Shown: positions 1 through 6,643, numbered from the stretch's first letter. The stretch is DNA of 13,218 nt from Clostridiales bacterium (GCA_019418545.1 DYBQ01000038.1:6158-19375), one strand, 5' to 3'. Notes: generated by a model from the letters alone, not told the origin. A program made the numbers and translations.

Positions 1-674
1 GGCACTTTGAGCCTGACGCCCGGTGCGTGCTCACCGGCAATCCGGTACGGCAGGAGCTGTGCCGCGCAGATAAAGAGGATTCCCGCAAAACGCTGGGACT
101 GGATGCGCGGCCTCTGATTCTTTCCTTTGGCGGAAGCCTGGGGGCAAGAAGCATTAACGAGGCTGTGGCAGATTTGCTGGTTCGCAGTGCCCGGACAGGG
201 AAATATCAACATATCCACGGCTATGGCCAGTATGCTAAGTGGATGCCTCAGCTGGTTGAGGAAAAAGGCTTGGATTTGAAGGAACATCCCAACATTGATT
301 TGCGGGAATACATCCACAATATGCCTGAATGTATGGCAGCTGCCGATTTGGTCATCTGCCGTGCCGGCGCTATTACCCTTAGCGAGCTGCAGGCGCAGGG
401 AAAAGCTTCCATCTTGATTCCTTCTCCCAACGTGGCAGAAAACCATCAGTATCACAATGCTATGGCGCTGGTAAAGCGTAATGCCGCTGTTTTGATTGAA
501 GAAAAAGATTTGACCGGAGAGCTTCTCTGGGAAAAGGTGGAAGAAATCTTTGCTTCCCCTGGCGGAGCCGAGGAGCTTGGCGCCAATGCCGCTAAAATGG
601 CGATTCCAGACGCCTGCCAGCGAATCGTTAAGGTTATGCATGAAGTTTTGAAAGAAAACCGTACTCGCCGGTAA
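1..674 (+). CDS. murG: MurG, UDP-GlcNAc:lipid I glycosyltransferase (3' part)
   Basis: MurG transfers GlcNAc from UDP-GlcNAc to lipid I on the inner face of the membrane, giving lipid II for peptidoglycan. The gene enters from the left edge: the frame is open from base 3, and the ATG at 27 is internal because the preceding codons read HFEPDARCVLTGNP, typical MurG linker sequence. About 223 residues are present, the C-terminal GT-B lobe of a ~360-residue protein. Visible hallmarks are the FGGSLGARSIN loop, YIHNMPECMAAADLVICRAG and SELQAQGKASILIPSP followed by NVAENHQ, which form the UDP-GlcNAc site. It ends at TAA 672-674. murA follows about 100 nt later, as in clostridial dcw clusters. Identification is secure; the N-terminal lobe is outside the window. 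Confidence 0.96.
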   Translation, partial: HFEPDARCVLTGNPVRQELCRADKEDSRKTLGLDARPLILSFGGSLGARSINEAVADLLVRSARTGKYQHIHGYGQYAKWMPQLVEEKGLDLKEHPNIDLREYIHNMPECMAAADLVICRAGAITLSELQAQGKASILIPSPNVAENHQYHNAMALVKRNAAVLIEEKDLTGELLWEKVEEIFASPGGAEELGANAAKMAIPDACQRIVKVMHEVLKENRTRR

Positions 675-776
675 GTTTTTGAAAAATCAAGCCGCCTTTT
701 TCCCTGTTTCACCGTTTTTTTCCGTAACGCATACTATGGAAAGCGATTGAATTTACGGGAGAAAGGGTGGTTGGGT

Positions 777-2036
777 TTGGAAAAACTGCGGATAGAAGGT
801 CCCGGAAAACTGTTTGGGGAATTAAAGGTACAGGGAGCGAAAAACAGCACACTGCCCCTTTTGGCAGCGTCTCTTCTCTGTAGCGCAGAGGCGGTTTTAC
901 ATAACTGCCCCCTGCTTTCGGATGTGGACACGGCAGTTCGGATTTTGACAACCCTTGGCTGTCGTGTCCGGCGGGAGGGACATACCCTAATCATTGATTC
1001 CACGGGCCTTTCCGGGGATGAAATCCCGGAAAACCTGATGCGGGAAATGCGCTCGTCCATTGTGTTTTTGGGGGCCATTGTTTCCCGGCTTGGAAAAGCA
1101 AAGCTGTCGTTCCCCGGCGGATGTGAACTGGGCCCGAGACCCATTGATTTACATTTGGAAGCCCTTCGGAAAATGGGGGTTTCCATCCGGGAAAATCATG
1201 GCTGCTTGGAATGCAGTGTTCCGAACGGTTTGCATGGATGCCCGATTTCCCTTTCCTTTCCCAGTGTAGGCGCAACGGAAAATGTGATGCTGGCGGCGGT
1301 GTGCGCCAAAGGGGTTACGATACTTTCCAATGCGGCAAGGGAGCCGGAAATTGAGGATTTGGCCAACTTCCTAAATGCCTGCGGCGGAAGGGTTTCCGGT
1401 GCAGGCGGAAGTGTGATTGTGATTGAAGGGGTCAAGTCCCTGGGTGGGTGTGAACATTGGGTAATTGCTGACCGGATTGTGGCGGCCACTTATTTGGCGG
1501 CAGCTGCTGCGGCAGGCGGTGAAGTATTGCTGCGGGATGTGGAAAAGGAGCATTTACAGCTGGTGCTTCCGGTGTTTGAAGAAACAGGATGCAGAATCAA
1601 AACTTCGGACGGTTGTTTGCAGCTAAAAGCACCCGAAAGGCTTTCCCCAGTAAAATGTGTTCGCACGATGCCTTATCCAGGATTCCCTACCGATGCCCAG
1701 GCGCCGGTGATGGCCATGACCTGTCTTGCAGACGGGACCAGCGTTTTTGTGGAAAATATATTTGAAAGCCGCTATAAACATGCCGGAGAACTCATGCGTT
1801 TGGGAGCCAATATCAAGGTGGAAGGCCGGGTGGCTGTAGTGGAAGGCGTCCCGTCTTTGTGGGGGGCTTCGGTGGAAGCACCGGACCTTCGGGGAGCAGC
1901 GGCTTTGCTGATTGCCGGGCTTGCGTCAGAGGGGACAACGACCCTTTCGGGGCTGCACCATCTGGACAGGGGCTATGAAGCAGTAGAGGAAAATCTTCGT
2001 TTGCTGGGCGGCCATGTCTGGCGGGAATTGACATAA
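777..2036 (+). CDS. murA: MurA, UDP-GlcNAc 1-carboxyvinyltransferase
   Basis: Cytoplasmic enzyme that moves enolpyruvate from PEP to UDP-GlcNAc, the first committed step of peptidoglycan synthesis. The chosen start is the TTG at 777, giving 419 residues beginning MEKLRIEG. This aligns with the family N-terminus and lies 9 nt after AAAGGG (762-767). A TTG at 747 would add ten poorly placed residues, and a TTG at 771 is also possible. From 777 the key residues fall close to the E. coli numbering: Lys22 and Asn23 in QGAKNS, and Cys116 in PGGCELGPRP, the PEP-interacting cysteine that fosfomycin alkylates, so the enzyme should be fosfomycin-sensitive. PYPGFPTDAQ carries the catalytic Asp, and DLRGAAALLIAGL and HLDRGYE are present near the end. 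divIB starts 27 nt downstream, so the two are probably co-transcribed. Confidence 0.96.
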   Translation: MEKLRIEGPGKLFGELKVQGAKNSTLPLLAASLLCSAEAVLHNCPLLSDVDTAVRILTTLGCRVRREGHTLIIDSTGLSGDEIPENLMREMRSSIVFLGAIVSRLGKAKLSFPGGCELGPRPIDLHLEALRKMGVSIRENHGCLECSVPNGLHGCPISLSFPSVGATENVMLAAVCAKGVTILSNAAREPEIEDLANFLNACGGRVSGAGGSVIVIEGVKSLGGCEHWVIADRIVAATYLAAAAAAGGEVLLRDVEKEHLQLVLPVFEETGCRIKTSDGCLQLKAPERLSPVKCVRTMPYPGFPTDAQAPVMAMTCLADGTSVFVENIFESRYKHAGELMRLGANIKVEGRVAVVEGVPSLWGASVEAPDLRGAAALLIAGLASEGTTTLSGLHHLDRGYEAVEENLRLLGGHVWRELT

Positions 2037-2063
2037 AGGATATAGAAAGAAAAGAGGAGAGAT

Positions 2064-2924
2064 ATGCGGCAGATAGCGTCTGAAAATAATGGAGCAAGAA
2101 GAAGAAGCGCCGTTGGCCGCAGAGGGCTGACGCCTAAAGCAAAACGGCGAAAGCTGAGGATGGTGTTATTTTATGTAGGAACTTTCCTGCTTGTCATCAC
2201 CGCGGCAATTGTTCTTTCCCTTACCGTGTTATTCCGAATTGATTCGATTGAAGTAGACAATAGCTCCCGTTATTCTTCCGAAGAAATTTTGAAAGCTTGT
2301 GGAATCGAGGATGGAGAAAATTTATTTTTAGCGGATGTGGAAGGGGCAAGAAAAAAAATTGACCAGGCACTTCCTTATACGGGAAGCATAACGGTGAAAC
2401 GAAAAATTCCCGATACATTGCTGATTACAGTAAAGGAGCCTGTGATAGAAGCTGTTTATGAGCAGCAGGATGGGCAGTATATTTTGGTAAGTGATGAGGG
2501 CAAAATTTTGGAAATTAGCGGTGAATGTCCCAAGAGCTGTTTGTTGGTAGCAGGACTGGATATGGAAGAGCCTGTAGCCGGACAAAAGTTTTTGCCGGAT
2601 GATGAAAAAACCAGGGAAGTTTTTTCCGAATTGGTAGACACCCTTTCGGAGTGCTCCCTTTCTCATATTACTAAAATTGATGTGCAGGATATTTATAAAA
2701 TCATGGTGGAATATGACGGTCGAATCCGTATCCAGTTGGGAACTTCCAATGACTTGGAACTAAAAATCAATGCAGCCAAAAAAATCGTGGAAGAAGAGCT
2801 GGAATATACGGAAGAAGGGGAACTGGATGTTTCTCTGACCCGAGATTTGAAAAAGGCGTATTATAATGCAGATTCTTTCAGTTCTGCCAATGATTCAGAA
2901 GCTTCCTCACAGCCGCAGGAGTGA
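2064..2924 (+). CDS. ftsQ: FtsQ/DivIB, divisome membrane protein
   Basis: Bitopic division protein that bridges the cytoplasmic and outer parts of the divisome, normally with FtsL and DivIC/FtsB. The 286-residue product has a very basic cytoplasmic tail (RRR and KAKRRK within residues 12-30), one membrane segment at about 33-57, then an extracytoplasmic POTRA domain at about 58-127 (FRIDSIEVDNSSRYSSEEI, then a KRKIPDTLLITVKEP strand typical of the family). A DivIB beta domain follows to about residue 260, and the tail is acidic and Ser-rich. ATG at 2064 follows a GAGGAGA ribosome binding site. It lies between murA (27 nt upstream) and ftsZ (271 nt downstream). FtsQ and DivIB are orthologous names; function is by family. 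Confidence 0.9.
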   Translation: MRQIASENNGARRRSAVGRRGLTPKAKRRKLRMVLFYVGTFLLVITAAIVLSLTVLFRIDSIEVDNSSRYSSEEILKACGIEDGENLFLADVEGARKKIDQALPYTGSITVKRKIPDTLLITVKEPVIEAVYEQQDGQYILVSDEGKILEISGECPKSCLLVAGLDMEEPVAGQKFLPDDEKTREVFSELVDTLSECSLSHITKIDVQDIYKIMVEYDGRIRIQLGTSNDLELKINAAKKIVEEELEYTEEGELDVSLTRDLKKAYYNADSFSSANDSEASSQPQE

Positions 2925-3078
2925 TTTTGAACACCAAAACTGTTTAAAAAAAACGGCATAGCACTGGGAAAAAATGCGGCTTTTGGCGAAGGTAAGCAGC
3001 AAAATCATGAAAAATTATCCTATAGTGCTTGATAATTCGATAGAATGAAATAATTTTACACATTCGTCATAGAATTCC

Positions 3079-3107
3079 TTGAAATTCCATGGTAAAAGTG
3101 ATAAATT
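3079..3107 (+). promoter_or_regulatory. Candidate sigma-A promoter of ftsZ
   Basis: TTGAAA (3079-3084), a 17-nt spacer and TAAATT (3102-3107), preceded by TG one base upstream (extended -10). It lies in the 271-nt AT-rich gap between ftsQ and the ftsZ ATG, giving a leader of about 80 nt. A nearby TAGAAT at 3041 lacks a good -35. No clear terminator was seen after ftsQ, so read-through from upstream is also likely. Confidence 0.5.
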
Positions 3108-3195
3108 ATAGAGGATAAGACCTATTATCCATGTAGTACAAAATACTTTTCCGGGGCTTCCCGGGATGTTGAAACATAATAAGGGGGAGACAGCA

Positions 3196-4308
3196 ATGCC
3201 TATCGAAATTGACAACCAGATGGACGACGATGTTATCATTAAAGTAATTGGTGTTGGCGGCGGCGGCGGAAACGCTGTGGACCGCATGGTCGTTAGCGGG
3301 GTACAGGGCGTTGAATTCATCAGTATCAATACAGACAGACAGGCACTGAACCGCTCCAAAGCGACCCAGAAAATTCAAATTGGCGAAAAGATTACCAAAG
3401 GCAAGGGCGCTGGCTCCAAGCCGGAAATTGGTCAGAAAGCCGCAGAAGAAAGCCGGGATGCGATTGCAGCGGCGATTCGGGGCTCTGACATGGTGTTTAT
3501 AACCGCAGGTATGGGAGGCGGTACCGGTACCGGCGCCGCACCGATAGTAGCTGAAGTGGCCCGGGATATGGGTGTGCTGACCATTGGTATTGTGACGAAA
3601 CCCTTTGCTTTTGAAGGACGCCGGCGTATGGAGCAGGCCGAAAACGGAATCACAGCTTTGCGGGAGCATGTGGACTCTTTGGTGGTGATTCCCAATGAAC
3701 GCTTGAAGCTGGTGAGCGAGCAGAGGATTACTTTGCAAAATGCCTTTATGATTGCCGATGACGTGCTCCGTCAGGGCGCACAGAGTATTTCTGATTTGAT
3801 TAAAGTGCCGGGCCTGGTTAACCTGGACTTTGCAGACGTAACGTCTGTTATGAAGGATGCCGGCTATGCCCACATGGGTGTTGGCCGTGCTTCCGGCAAG
3901 GATAAGGCCGAATTGGCCGCCAAGATGGCTATTTCCAGCCCCTTGCTGGAAACCACCATTGATGGTGCCAAGGGTGTGATTATCAATATCACCTCTTCTC
4001 CCGATATCAATCTGGATGAAGTTGAAAATGCTTCCGCCATGATTTCTGAGCAGGCTCATCCTGATGCAACCATTATTTGGGGTACTGCTTTTGATGAAAG
4101 CATGGAAGATGAGATGAGTGTAACGGTGATTGCCACAGGGTTTGCAACTCATAGCGGCGCCGCACAAGAAGAAGCTCCTTCCGCTGCACCGGTAAAAGTT
4201 GCAGGAACTGCTCCTGGAAAGACAGGGGCCCGCGCCCAGGCAACTCCGGTTGGGGAAGAAGAGGATTCCGGTTTTACGGATATCATGTCTATTTTTAATA
4301 AGTACTAA
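3196..4308 (+). CDS. ftsZ: FtsZ, tubulin-like division GTPase
   Basis: Cytoplasmic GTPase that polymerises into the Z ring and recruits the divisome. ATG 3196 is preferred over the in-frame ATG 3166 because AGGGGGAG (3182-3188) sits 7 nt upstream and MPIEIDNQ is a normal N-terminus; this gives 370 residues. Visible are KVIGVGGGGGNAVDRM (about 16-31), the tubulin signature GMGGGTGTGAAP (about 105-116), FEGRRRMEQAENG, and the T7 synergy loop NLDFADVTSVM (about 207-217) that completes the GTPase site of the next subunit. A variable linker with ATPVGEEE follows. The extreme C-terminal peptide ends GFTDIMSIFNKY, which differs from the B. subtilis-type DIPTFLR tail. A terminator follows immediately. 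Identification is certain. Confidence 0.98.
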   Translation: MPIEIDNQMDDDVIIKVIGVGGGGGNAVDRMVVSGVQGVEFISINTDRQALNRSKATQKIQIGEKITKGKGAGSKPEIGQKAAEESRDAIAAAIRGSDMVFITAGMGGGTGTGAAPIVAEVARDMGVLTIGIVTKPFAFEGRRRMEQAENGITALREHVDSLVVIPNERLKLVSEQRITLQNAFMIADDVLRQGAQSISDLIKVPGLVNLDFADVTSVMKDAGYAHMGVGRASGKDKAELAAKMAISSPLLETTIDGAKGVIINITSSPDINLDEVENASAMISEQAHPDATIIWGTAFDESMEDEMSVTVIATGFATHSGAAQEEAPSAAPVKVAGTAPGKTGARAQATPVGEEEDSGFTDIMSIFNKY

Positions 4309-4320
4309 TTCAAAAGCCCA

Positions 4321-4354
4321 AAGCGCCGGCAGAAAATTCTGCCGGCGCTTTTTT
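4321..4354 (+). terminator. Intrinsic terminator of ftsZ
   Basis: Perfect 14-nt inverted repeat (4321-4334 with 4337-4350; in practice about 12 bp of GC-rich stem with an AAAATT loop) followed by a run of T to 4354. It begins 12 nt after the ftsZ stop codon and separates the division cluster from corA. Confidence 0.93.
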
Positions 4355-4407
4355 GAAAGCTTTTTGGATTTAAAATTGGAAAATTGAATGGAATTATTCT
4401 GAATTTG

Positions 4408-4450
4408 GCCTTATAAGGCGTTTTTAGGCGTTTTTTGCGAAATATTTCGC
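4408..4450. repeat. Palindromes and tandem repeat upstream of the corA promoter
   Basis: Three symmetric elements in 43 bp: the perfect palindrome GCCTTATAAGGC (4408-4419), a direct tandem repeat AGGCGTTTTT (4416-4425 and 4426-4435), and the perfect palindrome GCGAAATATTTCGC (4437-4450). The second palindrome ends 18 nt before the corA -35 box. They may be an operator for an unrecognised regulator; the first may act as a weak back-up terminator. The function is unknown. Confidence 0.45.
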
Positions 4451-4468
4451 TGAATTTCTAAATTACTC

Positions 4469-4496
4469 TTGCAATCGTCGTTTTTTGTGATATAAT
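4469..4496 (+). promoter_or_regulatory. Strong sigma-A promoter of corA
   Basis: TTGCAA (4469-4474), a 16-nt spacer and a perfect TATAAT (4491-4496), with an extended -10 TG at 4488-4489. The predicted start is near 4503, which gives corA an untranslated leader of about 190 nt that contains a leader ORF and hairpins. Confidence 0.8.
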
Positions 4497-4540
4497 TACC
4501 TGTGGTTATTAGTTTCTCTTTGATACAGGAGGTGGCGAAC

Positions 4541-4633
4541 GTGAAACCTGACCCGCTCAGTTCAGTGAACGGTGAATCAGCTGAAAATTTTGAACAGGTA
4601 GAGTCCGCCGCTGAAAGGGCCGGCTGTACCTGA
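4541..4633 (+). CDS. Putative MgtL-like leader peptide of corA
   Basis: A 30-codon ORF inside the corA leader. GTG 4541 is preceded by AGGAGGTG (4527-4534) with 6 nt spacing, the best ribosome binding site in this stretch; it ends at TGA 4631-4633. The peptide begins MKPDPLSSVNGE, has glutamate at residues 12, 15, 18, 21 and 25, and ends AGCT. Pro-Asp-Pro at residues 3-5 recalls enterobacterial MgtL, which begins Met-Glu-Pro-Asp-Pro, where ribosomes fall off or stall at low Mg2+ and mgtA transcription is switched on. Placement just upstream of a Mg2+ channel gene supports a cis-regulatory leader peptide, though a free small protein or a chance ORF remain possible. The link to Mg2+ is inference; the ORF and ribosome binding site are seen directly. 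Confidence 0.6.
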   Translation: MKPDPLSSVNGESAENFEQVESAAERAGCT

Positions 4634-4665
4634 CATCCGCGATTCTTCTTTTTCGCGGATGACTC
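4595..4665 (+). promoter_or_regulatory. corA leader RNA hairpins
   Basis: Hairpin A pairs CAGGTA (4595-4600) with TACCTG (4627-4632) and, further in, GCCG (4607-4610) with CGGC (4621-4624); it covers the last third of the leader ORF and reaches into its stop codon. Hairpin B follows directly: CATCCGCGA (4634-4642) pairs perfectly over 9 bp with TCGCGGATG (4653-4661), with a pyrimidine-rich 10-nt loop. An alternative pairing of 4601-4608 with 4655-4665 (GAGT/ACTC plus CCGC/GCGG around a bulge) would break both. No T-run follows hairpin B, so it is not a simple intrinsic terminator. Confidence 0.55.
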
Positions 4666-4692
4666 CAAAGTAAATAAGGAGAGGTGCGCGAA

Positions 4693-5616
4693 ATGGTATC
4701 CTATTACAAGACGATTGAGGGCTTTATTTGCCCGCTGGAAGCGTATGAGCCTGGCTGCTGGATTAACTGTATTGCTCCAACTGAAGAGGAAGTTAACAGC
4801 CTGATTCAGGAATTCTCCATTGAGCCGGATTTTTTCCGGGCGGCCATGGACGAAGAGGAATCTTCCCACTTGGACAGTGAGGATGGCAACACGCTGGTTA
4901 TTCTGGATATTCCTGTTGTGGAGCTGGAGGACGAGCAGCTGACCTATTATACCCGGCCTTTGGGAATTATTTTGACAGAGAAAAATGTGATTACGGTTTC
5001 TCTCCACGAAAACCCAATTCTGGATGAGTTTGCAGAAGGGCTGGTTAAAAACGTTAAAACCAATTTGAAAACCCATTTTACCCTGCATTTAATGCTGCGC
5101 ATTGCCGGCCGGTATTTGCAGTATTTGAAACAGATTGATAAAATCAGCAGCCAGGTGGAAAGAGAACTTCGAAAGTCTATGAAAAACGCCGAGCTGATTC
5201 AGCTTTTGGAAGTGGAGAAGTCGCTGATGTATTTCTCTTCTTCTCTCAAAGCCAATGAGATTACCATTGAAAAAATCATGCGCGGCCGGGCAATCCGCCT
5301 GTATGAAGAAGACCAGGATTTGCTGGAAGACGTTTTGATTGAAATTAAGCAGGCTATTGAAATGGCCAGTATTCATTTGAACATTTTGTCGGGAACCATG
5401 GATGCCTTTGCTTCCATTATTTCCAACAATCTGAACATCGTGATGAAGGTTTTGGCCTCCATTACCCTGATTATTTCTATCCCCACCGTTATTTCAGGTA
5501 TCTATGGTATGAATGTGGACAACTTACCGGTTGCCAATTTCTGGTTCCCGGTGACCATTGCGGTTGTACTGATGGCAGCAGCATTTGGAATTTTGAAAAA
5601 GAAGCAGATGATTTAA
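4693..5616 (+). CDS. corA: CorA-family divalent cation channel
   Basis: Pentameric inner-membrane channel for Mg2+ (some relatives carry Co2+, Ni2+ or Zn2+). The start is ATG 4693, 8 nt after AGGAGAGG (4677-4684); a GTG at 4684 would overlap that site. The 307-residue protein has an N-terminal cytoplasmic alpha/beta domain (1 to about 130), a long charged helix region (about 130-245, the funnel and stalk), TM1 (about 250-271) ending in the family signature YGMN (GMN at 272-274), the loop VDNLPVANF, TM2 (about 283-301) and a basic C-terminus KKKQMI. It stands alone between two terminators, with its own promoter and structured leader, so it is probably regulated post-initiation. The ion carried cannot be told from sequence. 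Confidence 0.93.
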   Translation: MVSYYKTIEGFICPLEAYEPGCWINCIAPTEEEVNSLIQEFSIEPDFFRAAMDEEESSHLDSEDGNTLVILDIPVVELEDEQLTYYTRPLGIILTEKNVITVSLHENPILDEFAEGLVKNVKTNLKTHFTLHLMLRIAGRYLQYLKQIDKISSQVERELRKSMKNAELIQLLEVEKSLMYFSSSLKANEITIEKIMRGRAIRLYEEDQDLLEDVLIEIKQAIEMASIHLNILSGTMDAFASIISNNLNIVMKVLASITLIISIPTVISGIYGMNVDNLPVANFWFPVTIAVVLMAAAFGILKKKQMI

Positions 5617-5650
5617 TGAAAGAAGCCATCTGCTTTTAGATATGAAAAAG

Positions 5651-5680
5651 CCCCTGTCGGATTTTCCGGCGGGGGTTTCC
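5651..5680 (+). terminator. Intrinsic terminator of corA
   Basis: Stem of 11 pairs, including two G-U, between 5651-5661 and 5665-5675 with a TTT loop, preceded by AAAAAG and followed by only TTT. It lies 34 nt after the corA stop. The short T-run makes it weaker than the ftsZ terminator. Confidence 0.7.
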
Positions 5681-5723
5681 GTTTATAAGAGCTTTGGGAA
5701 AAAACGATTCCAATAGAATCAAA

Positions 5724-5746
5724 GCCCCGCTGAAAAACAGCGGGGC
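5724..5746 (-). terminator. Terminator of the HAD phosphatase gene
   Basis: Perfect 9-bp stem GCCCCGCTG / CAGCGGGGC with an AAAAA loop (TTTTT on the transcribed minus strand), 14 nt past the stop of the minus-strand HAD gene; a short CTTTGATT follows on that strand. With the hairpin at 5651 it insulates the convergent corA and HAD genes. Confidence 0.7.
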
Positions 5747-5760
5747 AAGTGTTTTATGGC

Positions 5761-6405
5761 TTATTGGGAGCACAGCTCTTCGGCCAGTGCCGGAATTTCT
5801 ACAGGTGTGCGGACGGTGTGGGCCACGTCTTCCATTTCGGTGGGGCGGAAGCCATAGCGGCAGCCGATAAAGGGAATGTGGTTTGCCTCAGCAGCCTGCT
5901 TGTCATAAATCGTGTCGCCTACCATCACAGCGGCAGAATGAGGAATCCGGCTGAGGAGAGAAGCAAGACTCTGCGCTTTTTCGGTGCAGCCCTTTTCCAG
6001 AGGCTGTATGTAATCGATTTGATGCATCAGCCCGGTGGCGTTGAGCACCATGGAAATATACCGGAAAGAGGAATTGGAGCATACAGCGGTTTCCCAGCCG
6101 TTTTCCCGAAGGACGCTGAGCATTTGGCTGCATCCGTCATAAGCCGCTGCCAAGTGCATATAGTCGTATTCCACTTCGGCTTCTCGCTTCAAATATCGCT
6201 GTTTGGTCTGCTCGTCGGAGCCGGGAAGAAGAGACTCCATATATTCTTCAGCCGGCGCACCAAAAAGGGCTGTGATTTTTTCGGGAGATTGTGCCGGCCA
6301 ACCGAATTCCGTTTGCAGCATCCGGTGTACTTCTACTGCGAACAATTCGGTACGATTTAAAGTACCATCCAAATCAAAAACTATCAGCTTGGTTGCAGCG
6401 CTCAT
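5761..6405 (-). CDS. HAD-superfamily phosphatase (phosphoglycolate phosphatase-like)
   Basis: Cytoplasmic haloacid-dehalogenase-fold hydrolase, predicted to dephosphorylate a small phosphometabolite. ATG at 6405 is preferred over the upstream start at 6489 because it puts the catalytic motif near the N-terminus (MSAATKLIVFDLDGTL, Asp11 nucleophile, Asp13 acid/base) and has AAAGGA 9 nt upstream; the product is 214 residues. An alpha-helical cap (about 18-85) follows, then motif II with Ser110 in CSNSS, a candidate motif III lysine at 138 or 143, and motif IV VGDTIYD (Gly163-Asp164, Asp168). The layout matches the Gph/beta-phosphoglucomutase-type subfamily; the substrate cannot be told. It is monocistronic, convergent with corA and divergent from pcrA. 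Confidence 0.85.
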   Translation of the reverse strand: MSAATKLIVFDLDGTLNRTELFAVEVHRMLQTEFGWPAQSPEKITALFGAPAEEYMESLLPGSDEQTKQRYLKREAEVEYDYMHLAAAYDGCSQMLSVLRENGWETAVCSNSSFRYISMVLNATGLMHQIDYIQPLEKGCTEKAQSLASLLSRIPHSAAVMVGDTIYDKQAAEANHIPFIGCRYGFRPTEMEDVAHTVRTPVEIPALAEELCSQ

Positions 6406-6473
6406 CTTGTACAATCCTTTCCTCGCCAAATCATGAATCGTTTCAGTAATCGTGCTAAAAGATATTTTTAAAA

Positions 6474-6492
6474 GGCCAATAATGGCCAATAA
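6474..6492. repeat. Tandem GGCCAATAA repeat in the HAD leader
   Basis: GGCCAATAAT directly followed by GGCCAATAAG, two 9-bp identical units at a 10-bp period. It falls between the predicted minus-strand promoter and the HAD start, so in its 5' UTR. A helical-turn spacing would suit a repressor, but this may be chance. Confidence 0.35.
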
Positions 6493-6513
6493 GGACTAAA
6501 TGACCTCAATTTT

Positions 6514-6541
6514 ATTATAACGTTTTTTATTGGTTTGAAAA
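6514..6541 (-). promoter_or_regulatory. Candidate promoter of the HAD phosphatase
   Basis: On the minus strand: TTTTCA (6541-6536), a 16-nt spacer and a perfect TATAAT (6519-6514), giving a leader of about 100 nt before ATG 6405. The -35 box is only a 4/6 match. The rest of the 6406-6716 divergent gap holds this promoter, the tandem repeat above, and the pcrA promoter. Confidence 0.5.
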
Positions 6542-6643
6542 GGGGGCAAATGAAAAACTACCTATATAACAAATTTTACAATTTTGTTATTTCTAACTTG
6601 TTTAAAAACACAATTCTCAGAAAAAGGGAAAAGCTTTGCTGCC

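Noticed and set aside
706..740. Sigma-K/sigma-E-like promoter (CACC...CATACTATG) before murA
   Set aside because: Partial match only, one mismatch in the -10 and a very weak -35 signature; no sporulation context in the window.
3106..4167. 353-codon minus-strand ORF antisense to ftsZ
   Set aside because: Entirely within ftsZ on the opposite strand; composition rich in His, Asn and Cys, no family motifs, no ribosome binding site. A shadow of the codon usage of ftsZ.
4503..4692. M-box, yybP-ykoY or other known riboswitch in the corA leader
   Set aside because: I looked for the conserved M-box and Mn2+ (yybP-ykoY) sequence blocks and did not find them; only the leader ORF and local hairpins are visible. 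A covariance-model search would be decisive.
5749..6360. 203-codon plus-strand ORF opposite the HAD gene
   Set aside because: The minus strand encodes intact HAD motifs (DLDGTL, VGDTIYD) over the same bases; this ORF is a shadow and begins inside the terminator region.
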